Part shown: piece after piece, positions 8,519-16,214 of the stretch | How positions within the stretch are numbered: the first letter of the stretch is position 1 | Layout: each line of letters begins with the position of its first letter | Assembly (NCBI RefSeq): GCF_965201005.1 | Contig: NZ_OZ241747.1 | Location: 620,001-684,000, forward strand | Source of the DNA: Mucilaginibacter_A sp965201005 | GTDB taxonomy: Bacteria; Bacteroidota; Bacteroidia; Sphingobacteriales; Sphingobacteriaceae | Length of the DNA: 64,000 nucleotides | Direction: 5' to 3' | Made by a program: the position numbers and the translations under genes | Notes under the pieces: model-generated | Databases searched by the model: none | What the model saw: the letters and a program-made list of their open reading frames with translations, nothing else | What the model was told of the DNA's origin: nothing

Positions 8519-9689
8519 AATAAAAGAACTTGCCAAAAATATACATCAGGAAGTAATCGCCAGCCGCAGGCATCTGCACCAAAACCCCGAACTTTCTTTT
8601 GAAGAAGAAAATACGCGGGTTTACGTGGCAGGCAAGCTGGATGAACTTGGGATTTCGTATGAACGCATGGCCGGAAATGGTTTGGTTGCTTTGCTGCAGG
8701 GCGAAAAACCATCAAACCAAGTGGTAGCTTTGCGAGGCGATATGGACGCGCTGCCGATTTTAGAAACCAATGATGTGCCTTATAAATCGCAAAACCCGGG
8801 TGTGATGCACGCTTGCGGCCATGATGTGCACACGTCGTCTTTGCTGGGCACGGCGCATATCTTAAATCAGTTGAAAGCTAAATTTGGCGGAACGGTAAAA
8901 TTTATTTTTCAGCCTGCGGAAGAGAAACTGCCCGGCGGCGCAAGTTTGATGATTGCAGAAGGCGTACTGGAAAACCCGAAGCCGCAAGCCGTAATCGGCC
9001 AGCACGTAATGCCGCTGATTGATGCCGGAAAAGTTGGTTTTCGTGCCGGAAAATACATGGCTTCTACCGATGAACTGTATGTTACCGTAAAAGGAAAAGG
9101 CGGCCACGGCGCGCAGCCACAGCAAAATATTGACCCGGTAATTATTACGGCGCATATTTTAACGGCTCTGCAACAGGTAGTTAGCCGTTTTGCTGATCCG
9201 AAATCGCCCTCTGTTTTATCTTTTGGGAAAGTAATTGCTAATGGTGCAACGAACGTAATCCCAAATGAAGTTTACTTGGAAGGAACATTCCGGACGATGG
9301 ATGAAAACTGGCGGCAGGAAGCACACGTCCGCATGAAACAAATGGCGGAAGGCATGGCCGAAAGTATGGGTGCCACATGTGATTTTGAGATCAGAAAGGG
9401 CTATCCGTTTTTGATCAATGAAGAAAAACTAACCGCTAATGTCCGGGCTTTTGCAGAAGATTATTTAGGAAAAGAAAACGTTTTGGATCTGGATTTGTGG
9501 ATGGCCGCTGAAGATTTTGCCTATTATTCGCAAGTGGCCGATGCCTGTTTTTACCGATTGGGAACGCGCAATGAAGCACGCGGAATCGTATCTTCTGTAC
9601 ATACACCAACTTTTGATGTGGACGAAAGTTCGCTGGAAGTAAGTACCGGTTTAATGGCTTATCTTGCTTTAAAACAGTTGGGCAATTAA
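8505..9689 (+). CDS. M20-family amidohydrolase (amino-acid N-acyl hydrolase type)
   Basis: This 394-residue M20D metallopeptidase resembles hippurate hydrolase, N-acetyl-diaminopimelate deacetylase and IAA-amino-acid hydrolase. Metal-binding and catalytic elements are visible: LRGDMDALP, HACGHDVHT, QPAEEKLPGGA, GQHVMP, and a late His in SSVHTPTFDVDE. The dimerisation domain is inserted in the middle (about 185-300). It probably removes an acyl group from an amino acid or small peptide in the cytosol; the exact substrate is not determinable. It overlaps the upstream SPOR gene by 14 bases. Confidence 0.9.
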   Translation: MLKTKIKELAKNIHQEVIASRRHLHQNPELSFEEENTRVYVAGKLDELGISYERMAGNGLVALLQGEKPSNQVVALRGDMDALPILETNDVPYKSQNPGVMHACGHDVHTSSLLGTAHILNQLKAKFGGTVKFIFQPAEEKLPGGASLMIAEGVLENPKPQAVIGQHVMPLIDAGKVGFRAGKYMASTDELYVTVKGKGGHGAQPQQNIDPVIITAHILTALQQVVSRFADPKSPSVLSFGKVIANGATNVIPNEVYLEGTFRTMDENWRQEAHVRMKQMAEGMAESMGATCDFEIRKGYPFLINEEKLTANVRAFAEDYLGKENVLDLDLWMAAEDFAYYSQVADACFYRLGTRNEARGIVSSVHTPTFDVDESSLEVSTGLMAYLALKQLGN

Positions 9690-9693
9690 GCCG

Positions 9694-9718
9694 ATACTGT
9701 TTTTATCGGTATAAATTT
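9694..9718 (+). repeat. Iterated 12-mer motif, AC-type single copy
   Basis: An exact core, ATACTGTTTTTA (9694-9705), is followed by TCGGTATAAATTT. It lies five bases after the amidohydrolase stop. A partial look-alike (AAATTTACTTGGTAAAAACACTT) overlaps the stop of the next, minus-strand gene at 9815-9838. Confidence 0.85.
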
Positions 9719-9818
9719 GTCCCGTCGTTTTATCTTTTTTATGGAAGGAAGAAACCCTCATTAAATTTCAACATCTAAATAAAATTTCCCCCTTTGCATA
9801 AAGATCAAAAATTAAAAT

Positions 9819-10247
9819 TTACTTGGTAAAAACACTTGTGACATTTGTGATTTTCCAGCCATCGCTGCATTCGTTCATCGTTACATAATTAACGCGAACA
9901 AAAGTTGGATATTTCATTTCTACTTTTATCAAAACATAACTGCCGCGGGTTTCTAAAATATCAAATTTTGTAGTGCAATTTTGCTGTACGCCACGCAAAG
10001 TTTCCATTTGGTTTAGCAATTGTTTTTTGTTTATGCTGATGATCTGGTTGCCGCGCATTAGGTCAAACCTGGCGTTATCGGCAATAATATCCGCCAAACC
10101 ATCACATAAACCGCGTGCATCGGCATCAATAAATGCGGTGATAGAAAAAGTTATGCTAAAAGAAGCATGTGTTTTTGGCTTATCTGCCTTGGCAGTTCCG
10201 AACAAAAGCAAGAAGCCGATAAAAATGGTTGATTTTAATGTTTTCAT
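9819..10247 (-). CDS. Exported NTF2-like (SnoaL/lumazine-binding type) protein
   Basis: This 142-residue protein has a signal peptide (MKTLKSTIFIGFLLLFGTAKA) and a small alpha+beta fold that resembles the NTF2-like superfamily: FIDADARGLCDGLADII, a middle IISINKKQLLNQM and a C-terminal strand pair ending WKITNVTSVF. No catalytic residues can be assigned. ATG 10247 is preferred over an upstream start at 10304, because it begins the signal peptide. Codons for HASFSI are an exact copy of the iterated motif. Confidence 0.7.
   Translation of the reverse strand: MKTLKSTIFIGFLLLFGTAKADKPKTHASFSITFSITAFIDADARGLCDGLADIIADNARFDLMRGNQIISINKKQLLNQMETLRGVQQNCTTKFDILETRGSYVLIKVEMKYPTFVRVNYVTMNECSDGWKITNVTSVFTK
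10155..10168 (+). repeat. Iterated motif within a coding region
   Basis: TAAAAGAAGCAT occurs at 10157-10168. On the gene strand it reads ATGCTTCTTTTAGC and encodes part of THASFSI. Confidence 0.85.
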
Positions 10248-10515
10248 AATTGTTATTTTTAAAAAGTTTGAATAGTTACTTGTAAAATTGGGTACAACGA
10301 TCATTCAATTATATTGCTGACTTGGAACTTCTCAACTGCTGGTTTGGGTTTTATTATTCTAAACTTCATGCGGCAAATCCTCCGCAGAAAGTTTAAAAAA
10401 TACACACTCAAAATAATATCAATATAATCTTCCAATAAGTTGATAAAGTAAAACAGAAGAACTAAGCTAATAGGATCAATCAGCATGATAAATTACTTTA
10501 TATTAGATAGTTAAG
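10248..10515. other. Intergenic stretch without a convincing gene
   Basis: The stretch is AT-rich. A 61-codon minus-strand frame (10301-10486) has odd composition and no support. There is no clear repeat core or hairpin. Confidence 0.5.
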
Positions 10516-10821
10516 TTAATGTTTGTGACTGATTAAGTTTGCAAGTGCAGTATTTCCCAACGCATGGTTATTGCTTAAAACAGTGGTCAAAACGCCATCA
10601 AGCATCTTACGTATCCGTTTTCTGGAACTGTTTAATACTTTGCTGTTGTAATCTTCCTGGTAAAGCAATTGCTGGTTTGTGTTGTAAAATTTTACCGTTT
10701 GTTTTTTTGGGGAAGCGGTATTACTTTCAATCACCCAGCAACCCTGGGTTAGTTCTGTTTTTTGCTGAGCCTGTGCAGCCAATCCTGTACTTAACAGAAT
10801 CATAATGAGTAATCTTTTCAT
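10516..10821 (-). CDS. Small exported protein of unknown function
   Basis: This 101-residue protein starts with a typical signal peptide (MKRLLIMILLSTGLAAQAQ). The mature part reads TELTQGCWVIESN...VKFYNTNQQLLYQEDY, a short beta-rich segment seen in several small Bacteroidota secreted proteins, followed by a basic helix (SSRKRIRKML). There are no catalytic motifs and no clear operon partner, and I do not recognise the family. Confidence 0.65.
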   Translation of the reverse strand: MKRLLIMILLSTGLAAQAQQKTELTQGCWVIESNTASPKKQTVKFYNTNQQLLYQEDYNSKVLNSSRKRIRKMLDGVLTTVLSNNHALGNTALANLISHKH

Positions 10822-11037
10822 TTTTACCTGTACAATCCTTGTGGATCATGAATGTAAAGTTCTGATGAAAAGCAGCCGGATTTAACCGTTGTAAAACGGT
10901 ATTTGCATACGTGCTGATACGCATTTTTTTAAAGTAACCACGCAGGGAAAAACAATTGGTTTATTTTGATTTGTTGGGATTAGCTGCCTTTTTAGGATTG
11001 CTTATCCTTACTTTTACAAGTATTATTTTAATTATTG

Positions 11038-11982
11038 ATGAAGTATATCGGCCTTTCCATACTGTTTTTATGTTGCTTAAATAATGCTTTCAGCCAGCAG
11101 ATCAACCGTTTCAATCCGGATACGGTCAAAACCATTGTAATTGATTCTGCCGTGGCAACTATCCGTGGCCGAAGCGGCTTAAATGCACAGGATTTTATTG
11201 ACCAAATTTTGCGCGACACCAGCTTTTATGAAGCCTTCCGCAACATGAAAAAGTATGCTTTTACAGCCGAAAACCGGATTTATACATATGATAAAAATGA
11301 TCGGGTGAATGGTAAAATCTATCGGAAATTAAAGCACAGCAATGTGGCCGGCGCGCACAAAATTCAGTATTTGGCCAAGCGCGACAGCGGACAGGTTTTT
11401 AAACGCAACGGCAAATACGAGCTTTATACCACCGAAATGTTTGATTACATTTTTATGAACGCTTACAATTCTGATTTTGTAAAAGGCGGCGATTCCCCAA
11501 ATTCAGGAGGCAAAAATGAATCTTATAAAGACAAGTTAAAAACCCTCATTTTCAGTCCGGGACGGCCGGTCAGCGGTATTCCTTTTATCAGTAAAAAAAC
11601 AGAAATTTTCTCGCCGCAAATGCGTAATTATTATCGTTATGATTTTGCAAAAGGTACTTATTTAGATTCGATCCCGGTTTATCGTTTTAAAGTAACCCAG
11701 CGCCCAAGTTTAAATTCAGATCAAAAAGACGAAGTGATGATCAAAGAGTTGACAACCATTTTTGATCAGCGTGATTTTCAGATACTTGGCCGTTATGTTG
11801 ATATGAAATTTAAAAATTTTGTGATGGATTTTAACGTGCAGATGAACATTGAACTAAACCGTTTTGACGGCGAACTGCTCCCGACTAAAATTACTTATCA
11901 GGGCAATTGGGACGTGCCTTTTCATAAAGAAGAACGTGCAAGTTTCTTGGTTTTGCACAAAGATTATCATTTAGAAAAGTAA
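11038..11982 (+). CDS. Exported protein of unknown function, about 314 residues
   Basis: A signal peptide (MKYIGLSILFLCCLNNAFS) precedes a soluble domain containing IDSAVATIRGRSGLNAQDFIDQILRDTSFYEAF and a later beta-rich half (YRFKVTQRP, ELTTIFDQRDFQILGRYVDMK, NIELNRFDGELLPTKITYQGNWDVP). The layout, with a helical start and then paired strands, resembles outer-membrane-associated or lipoprotein-carrier-like proteins, but I cannot name the family. A TTG three bases upstream is less likely than ATG 11038. The signal-peptide codons include an exact AC-type repeat core. Confidence 0.75.
   Translation: MKYIGLSILFLCCLNNAFSQQINRFNPDTVKTIVIDSAVATIRGRSGLNAQDFIDQILRDTSFYEAFRNMKKYAFTAENRIYTYDKNDRVNGKIYRKLKHSNVAGAHKIQYLAKRDSGQVFKRNGKYELYTTEMFDYIFMNAYNSDFVKGGDSPNSGGKNESYKDKLKTLIFSPGRPVSGIPFISKKTEIFSPQMRNYYRYDFAKGTYLDSIPVYRFKVTQRPSLNSDQKDEVMIKELTTIFDQRDFQILGRYVDMKFKNFVMDFNVQMNIELNRFDGELLPTKITYQGNWDVPFHKEERASFLVLHKDYHLEK
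11059..11073 (+). repeat. Iterated motif, AC-type, in a signal-peptide region
   Basis: ATACTGTTTTTA occurs at 11059-11070 and encodes part of SILFLC. Confidence 0.8.
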
Positions 11983-11986
11983 AATT

Positions 11987-12505
11987 TCAGGTTAAAGTTT
12001 TTTCCATCAGCCAATCACATTGCTTATCATTCCCAAGTTTAAAATCCATTTCCCCGGTTTTTACAAATCCCCAATCCAAATAAAAGTTGATTGCTTTTTG
12101 GTTGTGTTCCCAAACGCCCAGCCATAGTTTTTCAGCTTGATTTTTTCGGGAGAAATCAATGGCAAATTGCATCAAACCTGCACCAACTTTTTGATTATGA
12201 TAAAGTTTGGAAACATACAATCTTGAAAGTTCTGCTGATTTTATGCCGGTAAAAGAAGCATCCGTCAATATCAGTTTCATACAACCAACGGGCATACTGT
12301 TTTTAGTGGCATAAAAACAGTATGTGTTTAGATCAGCTAATTCTTGTTGAATCTTTTCAATTGCAAAACTCTCTTCCAGATACAATTTCATATCTTCTGC
12401 AGAATTAGACTCAGCAAAAGTTTCTTTAAATAAAGCTGCACCAAACTTTGCAAATCCGACAGCTTCTTCGATAGTTACTTGGCGGATGGAAACTTCCGGA
12501 TTCAT
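11987..12505 (-). CDS. GNAT-family N-acetyltransferase
   Basis: This 172-residue protein shows the GNAT order: an N-terminal strand-helix (VSIRQVTIEEAVGFAKF), a central beta strand (MPVGCMKLIL), motif A (ELSRLYVSKLYHNQKVGAGLMQFAI) with the Q/RxxGxG/A acetyl-CoA loop as QKVGAG, and a C-terminal WLGVWEHNQKAINFYLDWGFVKTGE. It probably acetylates a small molecule or a protein terminus; the substrate is unknown. It is convergent with the upstream gene (4 bases apart). Its coding sequence carries two separate repeat structures, one a near-perfect palindrome. Confidence 0.9.
   Translation of the reverse strand: MNPEVSIRQVTIEEAVGFAKFGAALFKETFAESNSAEDMKLYLEESFAIEKIQQELADLNTYCFYATKNSMPVGCMKLILTDASFTGIKSAELSRLYVSKLYHNQKVGAGLMQFAIDFSRKNQAEKLWLGVWEHNQKAINFYLDWGFVKTGEMDFKLGNDKQCDWLMEKTLT
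12246..12261 (+). repeat. Iterated motif in the GNAT gene
   Basis: TAAAAGAAGCAT lies at 12250-12261 with TTTATGCCGG in front, the same tail as at 29160. On the gene strand it encodes DASFTG. Confidence 0.85.
12294..12323. repeat. Perfect inverted pair of the iterated motif inside the GNAT gene
   Basis: ATACTGTTTTTA (12294-12305) and TAAAAACAGTAT (12312-12323) are exact reverse complements separated by six bases. The gene strand translates it as YCFYATKNSM. Confidence 0.9.
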
Positions 12506-12517
12506 AGGTTATTTATT

Positions 12518-12623
12518 AACACACCCCTAACCCCTCTCAAGAGGGGAAGCATAGTTTAATACCTTGTAGTTTATAGAGGTCTGCAAGCGATTTCCCCCTC
12601 TTGAGAGGGGTTAGGGGTGTGTT
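12518..12623. repeat. Large GC-rich inverted repeat (REP-like hairpin)
   Basis: The arm at 12518-12548 (AACACACCCCTAACCCCTCT and on) is the reverse complement of 12591-12623 apart from one extra C. The loop is 42 bases. It lies between two minus-strand genes (asnS, then GNAT). Hairpins built on ACCCCTAACCCCTC with GAGAGGGG are common between genes in Bacteroidota genomes. It is unrelated to the AT-rich iterated motif. Confidence 0.85.
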
Positions 12624-12644
12624 GTTTATGCGTTTCGATTCAAC

Positions 12645-14093
12645 CTAAAACGCTGCATTTTTTGGAAAACGCGGGAAAGGGATCACGTCGCGGATGTTGC
12701 CCATTCCTGTTACAAATTGTACCAATCGCTCAAAACCTAAACCAAAACCTGCGTGTTCGCAGGCACCAAAACGGCGCGTGTCCAAATACCAATCCAGTTC
12801 TTCTTTCGGGATATTCATCTCATCCATGCGTTGTTCCAGCTTGTCCAAACGTTCTTCCCGCTGTGATCCGCCAACCATTTCGCCGATTCCGGGAAATAAA
12901 ATATCCATTGCCCGAACGGTTTTTCGCCCTTCTGCGTCCGGTTCGTTCTGGCGCATATAAAAAGCTTTGATCGCGGCCGGATAATCCGTTAAAATCACTG
13001 GTTTTTTAAAGTGTTTTTCAACTAAATAACGCTCATGTTCTGATTGCAGATCCGCGCCCCAGCCTTCAATTAAATATGTAAATTTCTTCTTTTTGTTTTG
13101 AGAAGAATTTTTGAGGATTTCAATTGCTTCGGTATAAGTCAGCCGTTCAAAATCGTTGTCCAAACAAAATTGCAGCTTCTCCAGCAAAGTCATTTCCGAG
13201 CGTTCCTGCTGCGGTTTTTGCTTTTCTTCTTCGGCTAAACGTTGCGCTAAAAATTCCAGGTCGTCAGTATTTTTTTCCAATGCTTCTTTTATCACCTGTT
13301 TTAGCAATTCTTCGGCTAAATCAGCATTATCGTCCAAATTATAAAAAGCCATTTCCGGCTCGATCATCCAAAATTCTGCCAAATGTCGCGTGGTGTTAGA
13401 ATTTTCTGCACGGAAAGTTGGACCGAAAGTATAAATATCACTCAAAGCCATTGCGCCCAATTCGCCTTCCAACTGACCGGAAACCGTTAAGTTAGTTGCT
13501 TTTCCGAAGAAATCTGCTGTGAAATCAATTTCTCCTTCTGCTGTTTTCGGCACATTATTTAAGTCGAAATTAGTCACGTGGAACGTCTCGCCTGCGCCTT
13601 CTGCATCCGAAGCGGTAATAATTGGCGTGTTCAAATACACAAATCCGCGCTCCTGGAAAAACTGGTGCACAGCAAAAGCCAAGGTATTTCTCACCCTAAA
13701 AACAGCACCGAAAGTATTGGTACGAAAACGTAAATGCGCAATTTCACGCAGAAATTCCAAGCTGTGTTTTTTGGGCTGAAGCGGATATTTTTCCGGATCA
13801 GAATCGCCCAGAATTTCGATTGATGCTGCTTTTAGCTCTACTTTTTGGCCTTTTCCCAACGAAGCAACAACTTGTCCGGTTACGCTGATGGCCGCGCCGG
13901 TTGTTATGCTTTTTAAAATTGCCGGATCGGTATTTTCAAAATCAACAACAATTTGCAAATTTAGGTTGGTTGAGCCATCATTTAAAGCAATAAACTGGTT
14001 GTTGCGGAAAGTGCGCACCCAGCCTTTTACGGTAGTTTCAAATCCGGTTTCCGCGCTTTGCAAAAGCGATTTGATTTTTGTTCGCTGCCTCAT
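12645..14093 (-). CDS. asnS: Asparagine--tRNA ligase
   Basis: AsnRS charges tRNA-Asn. The 482-residue class IIb enzyme has an N-terminal OB-fold anticodon domain (TTVKGWVRTFRNNQFIALNDGS) and a catalytic core. Motif 2 is FRAENSNTTRHLAEFWMIEPE, motif 3 GFGLGFERLVQFVTG, and FQERGFVYLNTPIIT lies in the motif 1 area. A charged insertion around residues 275-320 (LAEEEKQKPQQERSE) separates catalytic segments, as in other Bacteroidota. Start ATG 14093 (MRQRTKIKSLL) fits the family better than the frame from 14129. A full repeat copy encodes VIKEAL. Confidence 0.96.
   Translation of the reverse strand: MRQRTKIKSLLQSAETGFETTVKGWVRTFRNNQFIALNDGSTNLNLQIVVDFENTDPAILKSITTGAAISVTGQVVASLGKGQKVELKAASIEILGDSDPEKYPLQPKKHSLEFLREIAHLRFRTNTFGAVFRVRNTLAFAVHQFFQERGFVYLNTPIITASDAEGAGETFHVTNFDLNNVPKTAEGEIDFTADFFGKATNLTVSGQLEGELGAMALSDIYTFGPTFRAENSNTTRHLAEFWMIEPEMAFYNLDDNADLAEELLKQVIKEALEKNTDDLEFLAQRLAEEEKQKPQQERSEMTLLEKLQFCLDNDFERLTYTEAIEILKNSSQNKKKKFTYLIEGWGADLQSEHERYLVEKHFKKPVILTDYPAAIKAFYMRQNEPDAEGRKTVRAMDILFPGIGEMVGGSQREERLDKLEQRMDEMNIPKEELDWYLDTRRFGACEHAGFGLGFERLVQFVTGMGNIRDVIPFPRFPKNAAF
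13280..13302 (+). repeat. Iterated motif inside asnS
   Basis: ATGCTTCTTTTA (13280-13291) is followed by TCACCTGTTTT. On the gene strand it encodes QVIKEA, a different reading frame from the MLLLS or DASF copies. Confidence 0.85.
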
Positions 14094-14497
14094 ATCAATA
14101 AAGTATTTTTTGGAGCCGCGAAAATACAATTATTTAAGCACTGCCGGATTTTAAGGATTGTATTTTGAAAAACTGCAAAACTTAATCCTGATAAACAGAA
14201 AGTTTTTGGCAGGTTCAGTCATTTGCAACCAGCTTTGGTTAAAGTTAATGTTTATTTAACTTTGATTTAAAGCGTATTTTAATGCTTCTTTTATCACCTA
14301 AAATTTAGTGGTTTTGCGTTTTTTAAATCGGGAATGATTGTAAAAAAGCAAAATTCAGGTGATAAAAGAAGCATTGCGTTTTTTGTTTACTCCAGTTACG
14401 TCCGGTTGTATGATTCCTGTTTTCAGGCTATTTAAAAAAAAGTTTAGCTTGATAAATTTGTTTTGATAGGATTATCGGTACAAAATTTACCAGTAAC
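14094..14497. other. 404-base gene-free stretch upstream of asnS
   Basis: It holds the 93-base repeat element at 14282-14374. It also has a weak AT-rich inverted repeat, TTAAAGTTAA with TTTAACTTTGA, near 14237-14264. No open frame here is convincing. Confidence 0.6.
14282..14374. repeat. 93-base element bounded by an inverted pair of the iterated motif
   Basis: The left end is ATGCTTCTTTTA TCACCTAAAATTT and the right end AAAATTCAGGTGA TAAAAGAAGCAT. These are 25-base terminal inverted repeats with one mismatch, around a 43-base interior. The element at 16082-16181 is built the same way. Confidence 0.85.
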
Positions 14498-14854
14498 TTA
14501 ACTTTTGGGGAAAGGCATGTCAGATGATTTCATTTTTTCCAGCCGTTTGTAGTTATAAACGCCCAAATAGGCAAAACCGATGCCCAGCAATGATAAAATG
14601 GCTGCCACGCCCCACTTTCCGCCAACTTTGTACAGTGCCCACTCGATGGTTGTAACGGATATATAACTTCCCATTATCTCGGCCATATTGAGTTCATGCC
14701 AGCGATACCAGGCCAGGTAACACAGGCCGGCACCAAAAATCAAACAAAAAACCAGTGAAGGCCAGGTACGCCTGGAGTGTTTGCCATAATATTCGTAATC
14801 AGCGTAAGGGTTGCCAAACTGCGGTTTCGCCTTATTGTATCCTTCAAATGCCAT
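14498..14854 (-). CDS. Small membrane protein of unknown function
   Basis: This 118-residue protein has a tyrosine-rich, polar N-terminus (NPYADYEYYGKHSRRT) and two membrane segments (about 33-50, WPSLVFCLIFGAGLCYLAW, and about 80-102, WGVAAILSLLGIGFAYLGVY), then a short basic tail. It lies 3 bases downstream of the zinc-ribbon membrane protein, so the two are almost surely one operon. I do not recognise the family. Confidence 0.7.
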   Translation of the reverse strand: MAFEGYNKAKPQFGNPYADYEYYGKHSRRTWPSLVFCLIFGAGLCYLAWYRWHELNMAEIMGSYISVTTIEWALYKVGGKWGVAAILSLLGIGFAYLGVYNYKRLEKMKSSDMPFPKS

Positions 14855-14857
14855 AAT

Positions 14858-15565
14858 TTAATATTTTTTGTAAAGATGCCCGTTTCGGTATAAACTCCAT
14901 ACCATCCCGTATTGTACTGGCTGGCTAACGTAAGTGAACATATCTGCCGCTTGTGCCTGGCTGATGGAAAACCCGATTTGCCCCTGCTCATAAGCATCAT
15001 TGTTTAAAGGCACCTCGTCCCATTCTTTCATTTTTTTTATATCGGTGATATGTACTTTGGATGGGTTGAAATAAATACTGTCGCCACGGCTGCCCGCTAC
15101 CCTGAAATAAGTATAATAAGTATGTGTGCCATCGGTGTGCGTAATTTGAAATATGTCTCCTTTGCGAGGGTTTGAGATGGCCTCTTTGATCAAAACCTGG
15201 TTGTTTTCCTGCTTTTGCTGACCGGTTTTTATAAAAAGAAAGGCAATGCCAACAATTAAAGCTATCAAAAGCGGGAATACCAGCAGCCCGCGATACAAGC
15301 GGCCGGGTGTTTTAAGGTCTTGCTTTAAAGTGCGGAAACTGCTGTCCATTTCATCCGTCCATTTTACTTTCGGTACGTATTGGTTACAGTGCCCGCAAAA
15401 AGCCACTGCGTATTTAGACGAAGGCGCAACCGGCCCCAGCGTCCACATATATTTTTGCATAATACTTATTTGCAAGTGGCCTCCTGTGTTACAAACTGGG
15501 CAAATAATTTGAGGAACAGCTTCGGTTTTATAATGATGCGTACGTACCTGATAGTAAAGAAACAT
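14858..15565 (-). CDS. Membrane protein with N-terminal zinc-ribbon-like cysteines
   Basis: This 235-residue protein carries CPVC (about 22-25) and CGHC (about 57-60), a four-cysteine pattern expected to hold zinc. One membrane segment follows at about 92-112 (GLLVFPLLIALIVGIAFLFI). The C-terminal domain of mixed beta/alpha structure (GDIFQITHTDGTHTYYTYFRV) is probably periplasmic. The function is unknown. It is the first gene of a two-gene operon with the small membrane protein. Confidence 0.7.
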   Translation of the reverse strand: MFLYYQVRTHHYKTEAVPQIICPVCNTGGHLQISIMQKYMWTLGPVAPSSKYAVAFCGHCNQYVPKVKWTDEMDSSFRTLKQDLKTPGRLYRGLLVFPLLIALIVGIAFLFIKTGQQKQENNQVLIKEAISNPRKGDIFQITHTDGTHTYYTYFRVAGSRGDSIYFNPSKVHITDIKKMKEWDEVPLNNDAYEQGQIGFSISQAQAADMFTYVSQPVQYGMVWSLYRNGHLYKKY

Positions 15566-15673
15566 GTATCGGAATTTTAAAAAACTTCTGCCGATTTAAC
15601 TGTTATGCTTATTTTTTGTTTAGGGTTGAAGTAAGAAATAAGTTATTTTAATATTTACCATAAAACAATTGAT

Positions 15674-16006
15674 ATGTTTATTATTTGGAGAGGTTACGGT
15701 TTTTTAGTCCCCATCATTACTATTGTAGTGGGTGGCTTGGTTAGCGGTGTTACCAGTGTCATCTTTAATCGTGTGCCGCTGTTAGGGATGTGTTTAGGCA
15801 CTTTAGCTTCGGCCGCTGTTATTTGGTTTGTTGGCAACAAGTTAAATAATCCTGCAAAAGCAAGGGTCATGATTGATAAGCAAACCGGCCAGGAGTTCTT
15901 ACTCAAGCAAAACCACTCCCTGTTTTTTATCAAAATGCAATACTGGGCATATCCGATTGCTTTGATCGGCATTATTTTGCTTGTTACGATGGTGATATCC
16001 AGGTAA
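15674..16006 (+). CDS. Small integral membrane protein of unknown function
   Basis: This 110-residue protein has about three hydrophobic segments (GFLVPIITIVVGGLVSGVTS, LGMCLGTLASAAVIWFVGN, YWAYPIALIGIILLVTMVI). The soluble loop between the second and third reads NPAKARVMIDKQTGQEFLLKQNHSLFFI. It is divergently placed from the zinc-ribbon operon with 108 bases between. I cannot assign a family. Confidence 0.65.
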   Translation: MFIIWRGYGFLVPIITIVVGGLVSGVTSVIFNRVPLLGMCLGTLASAAVIWFVGNKLNNPAKARVMIDKQTGQEFLLKQNHSLFFIKMQYWAYPIALIGIILLVTMVISR

Positions 16007-16081
16007 TAAACAACTGCGGCATAAAAACAAAAATGTAATAGGCGTTAATCTGGTTCAACCTCTTTTAAAACAACAGTGCAG

Positions 16082-16181
16082 ATACTTCTTTTACCACCTA
16101 AAATTTGGTGGTTTTCAGCAGGTTTTCATCGGCCATAAAAGCTAAATATAAAAGCAAAATTTACCGGTATAAAAGAAGCAT
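16082..16181. repeat. 100-base element bounded by an inverted pair of the iterated motif
   Basis: ATACTTCTTTTA (16082-16093) with tail CCACCTAAAATTT faces AAAATTTACCGGTA TAAAAGAAGCAT, whose core is 16170-16181. The interior starts GGTGGTTTT, compared with AGTGGTTTT in the 14282 element, and both interiors end AAAAAGC or AAAAGC. On the minus strand, the transcript strand of the 16215 gene, the only arm mismatch becomes a G.U pair. Confidence 0.85.
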
Positions 16182-16214
16182 TGTAAACTTGTCAACCGTA
16201 ATTTAAACAAGCCC

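Noticed and set aside
10301..10486. 61-codon minus-strand frame between small exported-protein genes
   Set aside because: It is hydrophobic and AT-driven, with no recognisable family and no neighbour support.
13824..13838. ATGCTGCTTTTAGC in asnS
   Set aside because: One core mismatch in a coding stretch and no tail. It was not counted as a copy.
14237..14264. AT-rich inverted repeat upstream of asnS
   Set aside because: The arms are short and imperfect in very AT-rich DNA. It is weaker than any terminator seen here.
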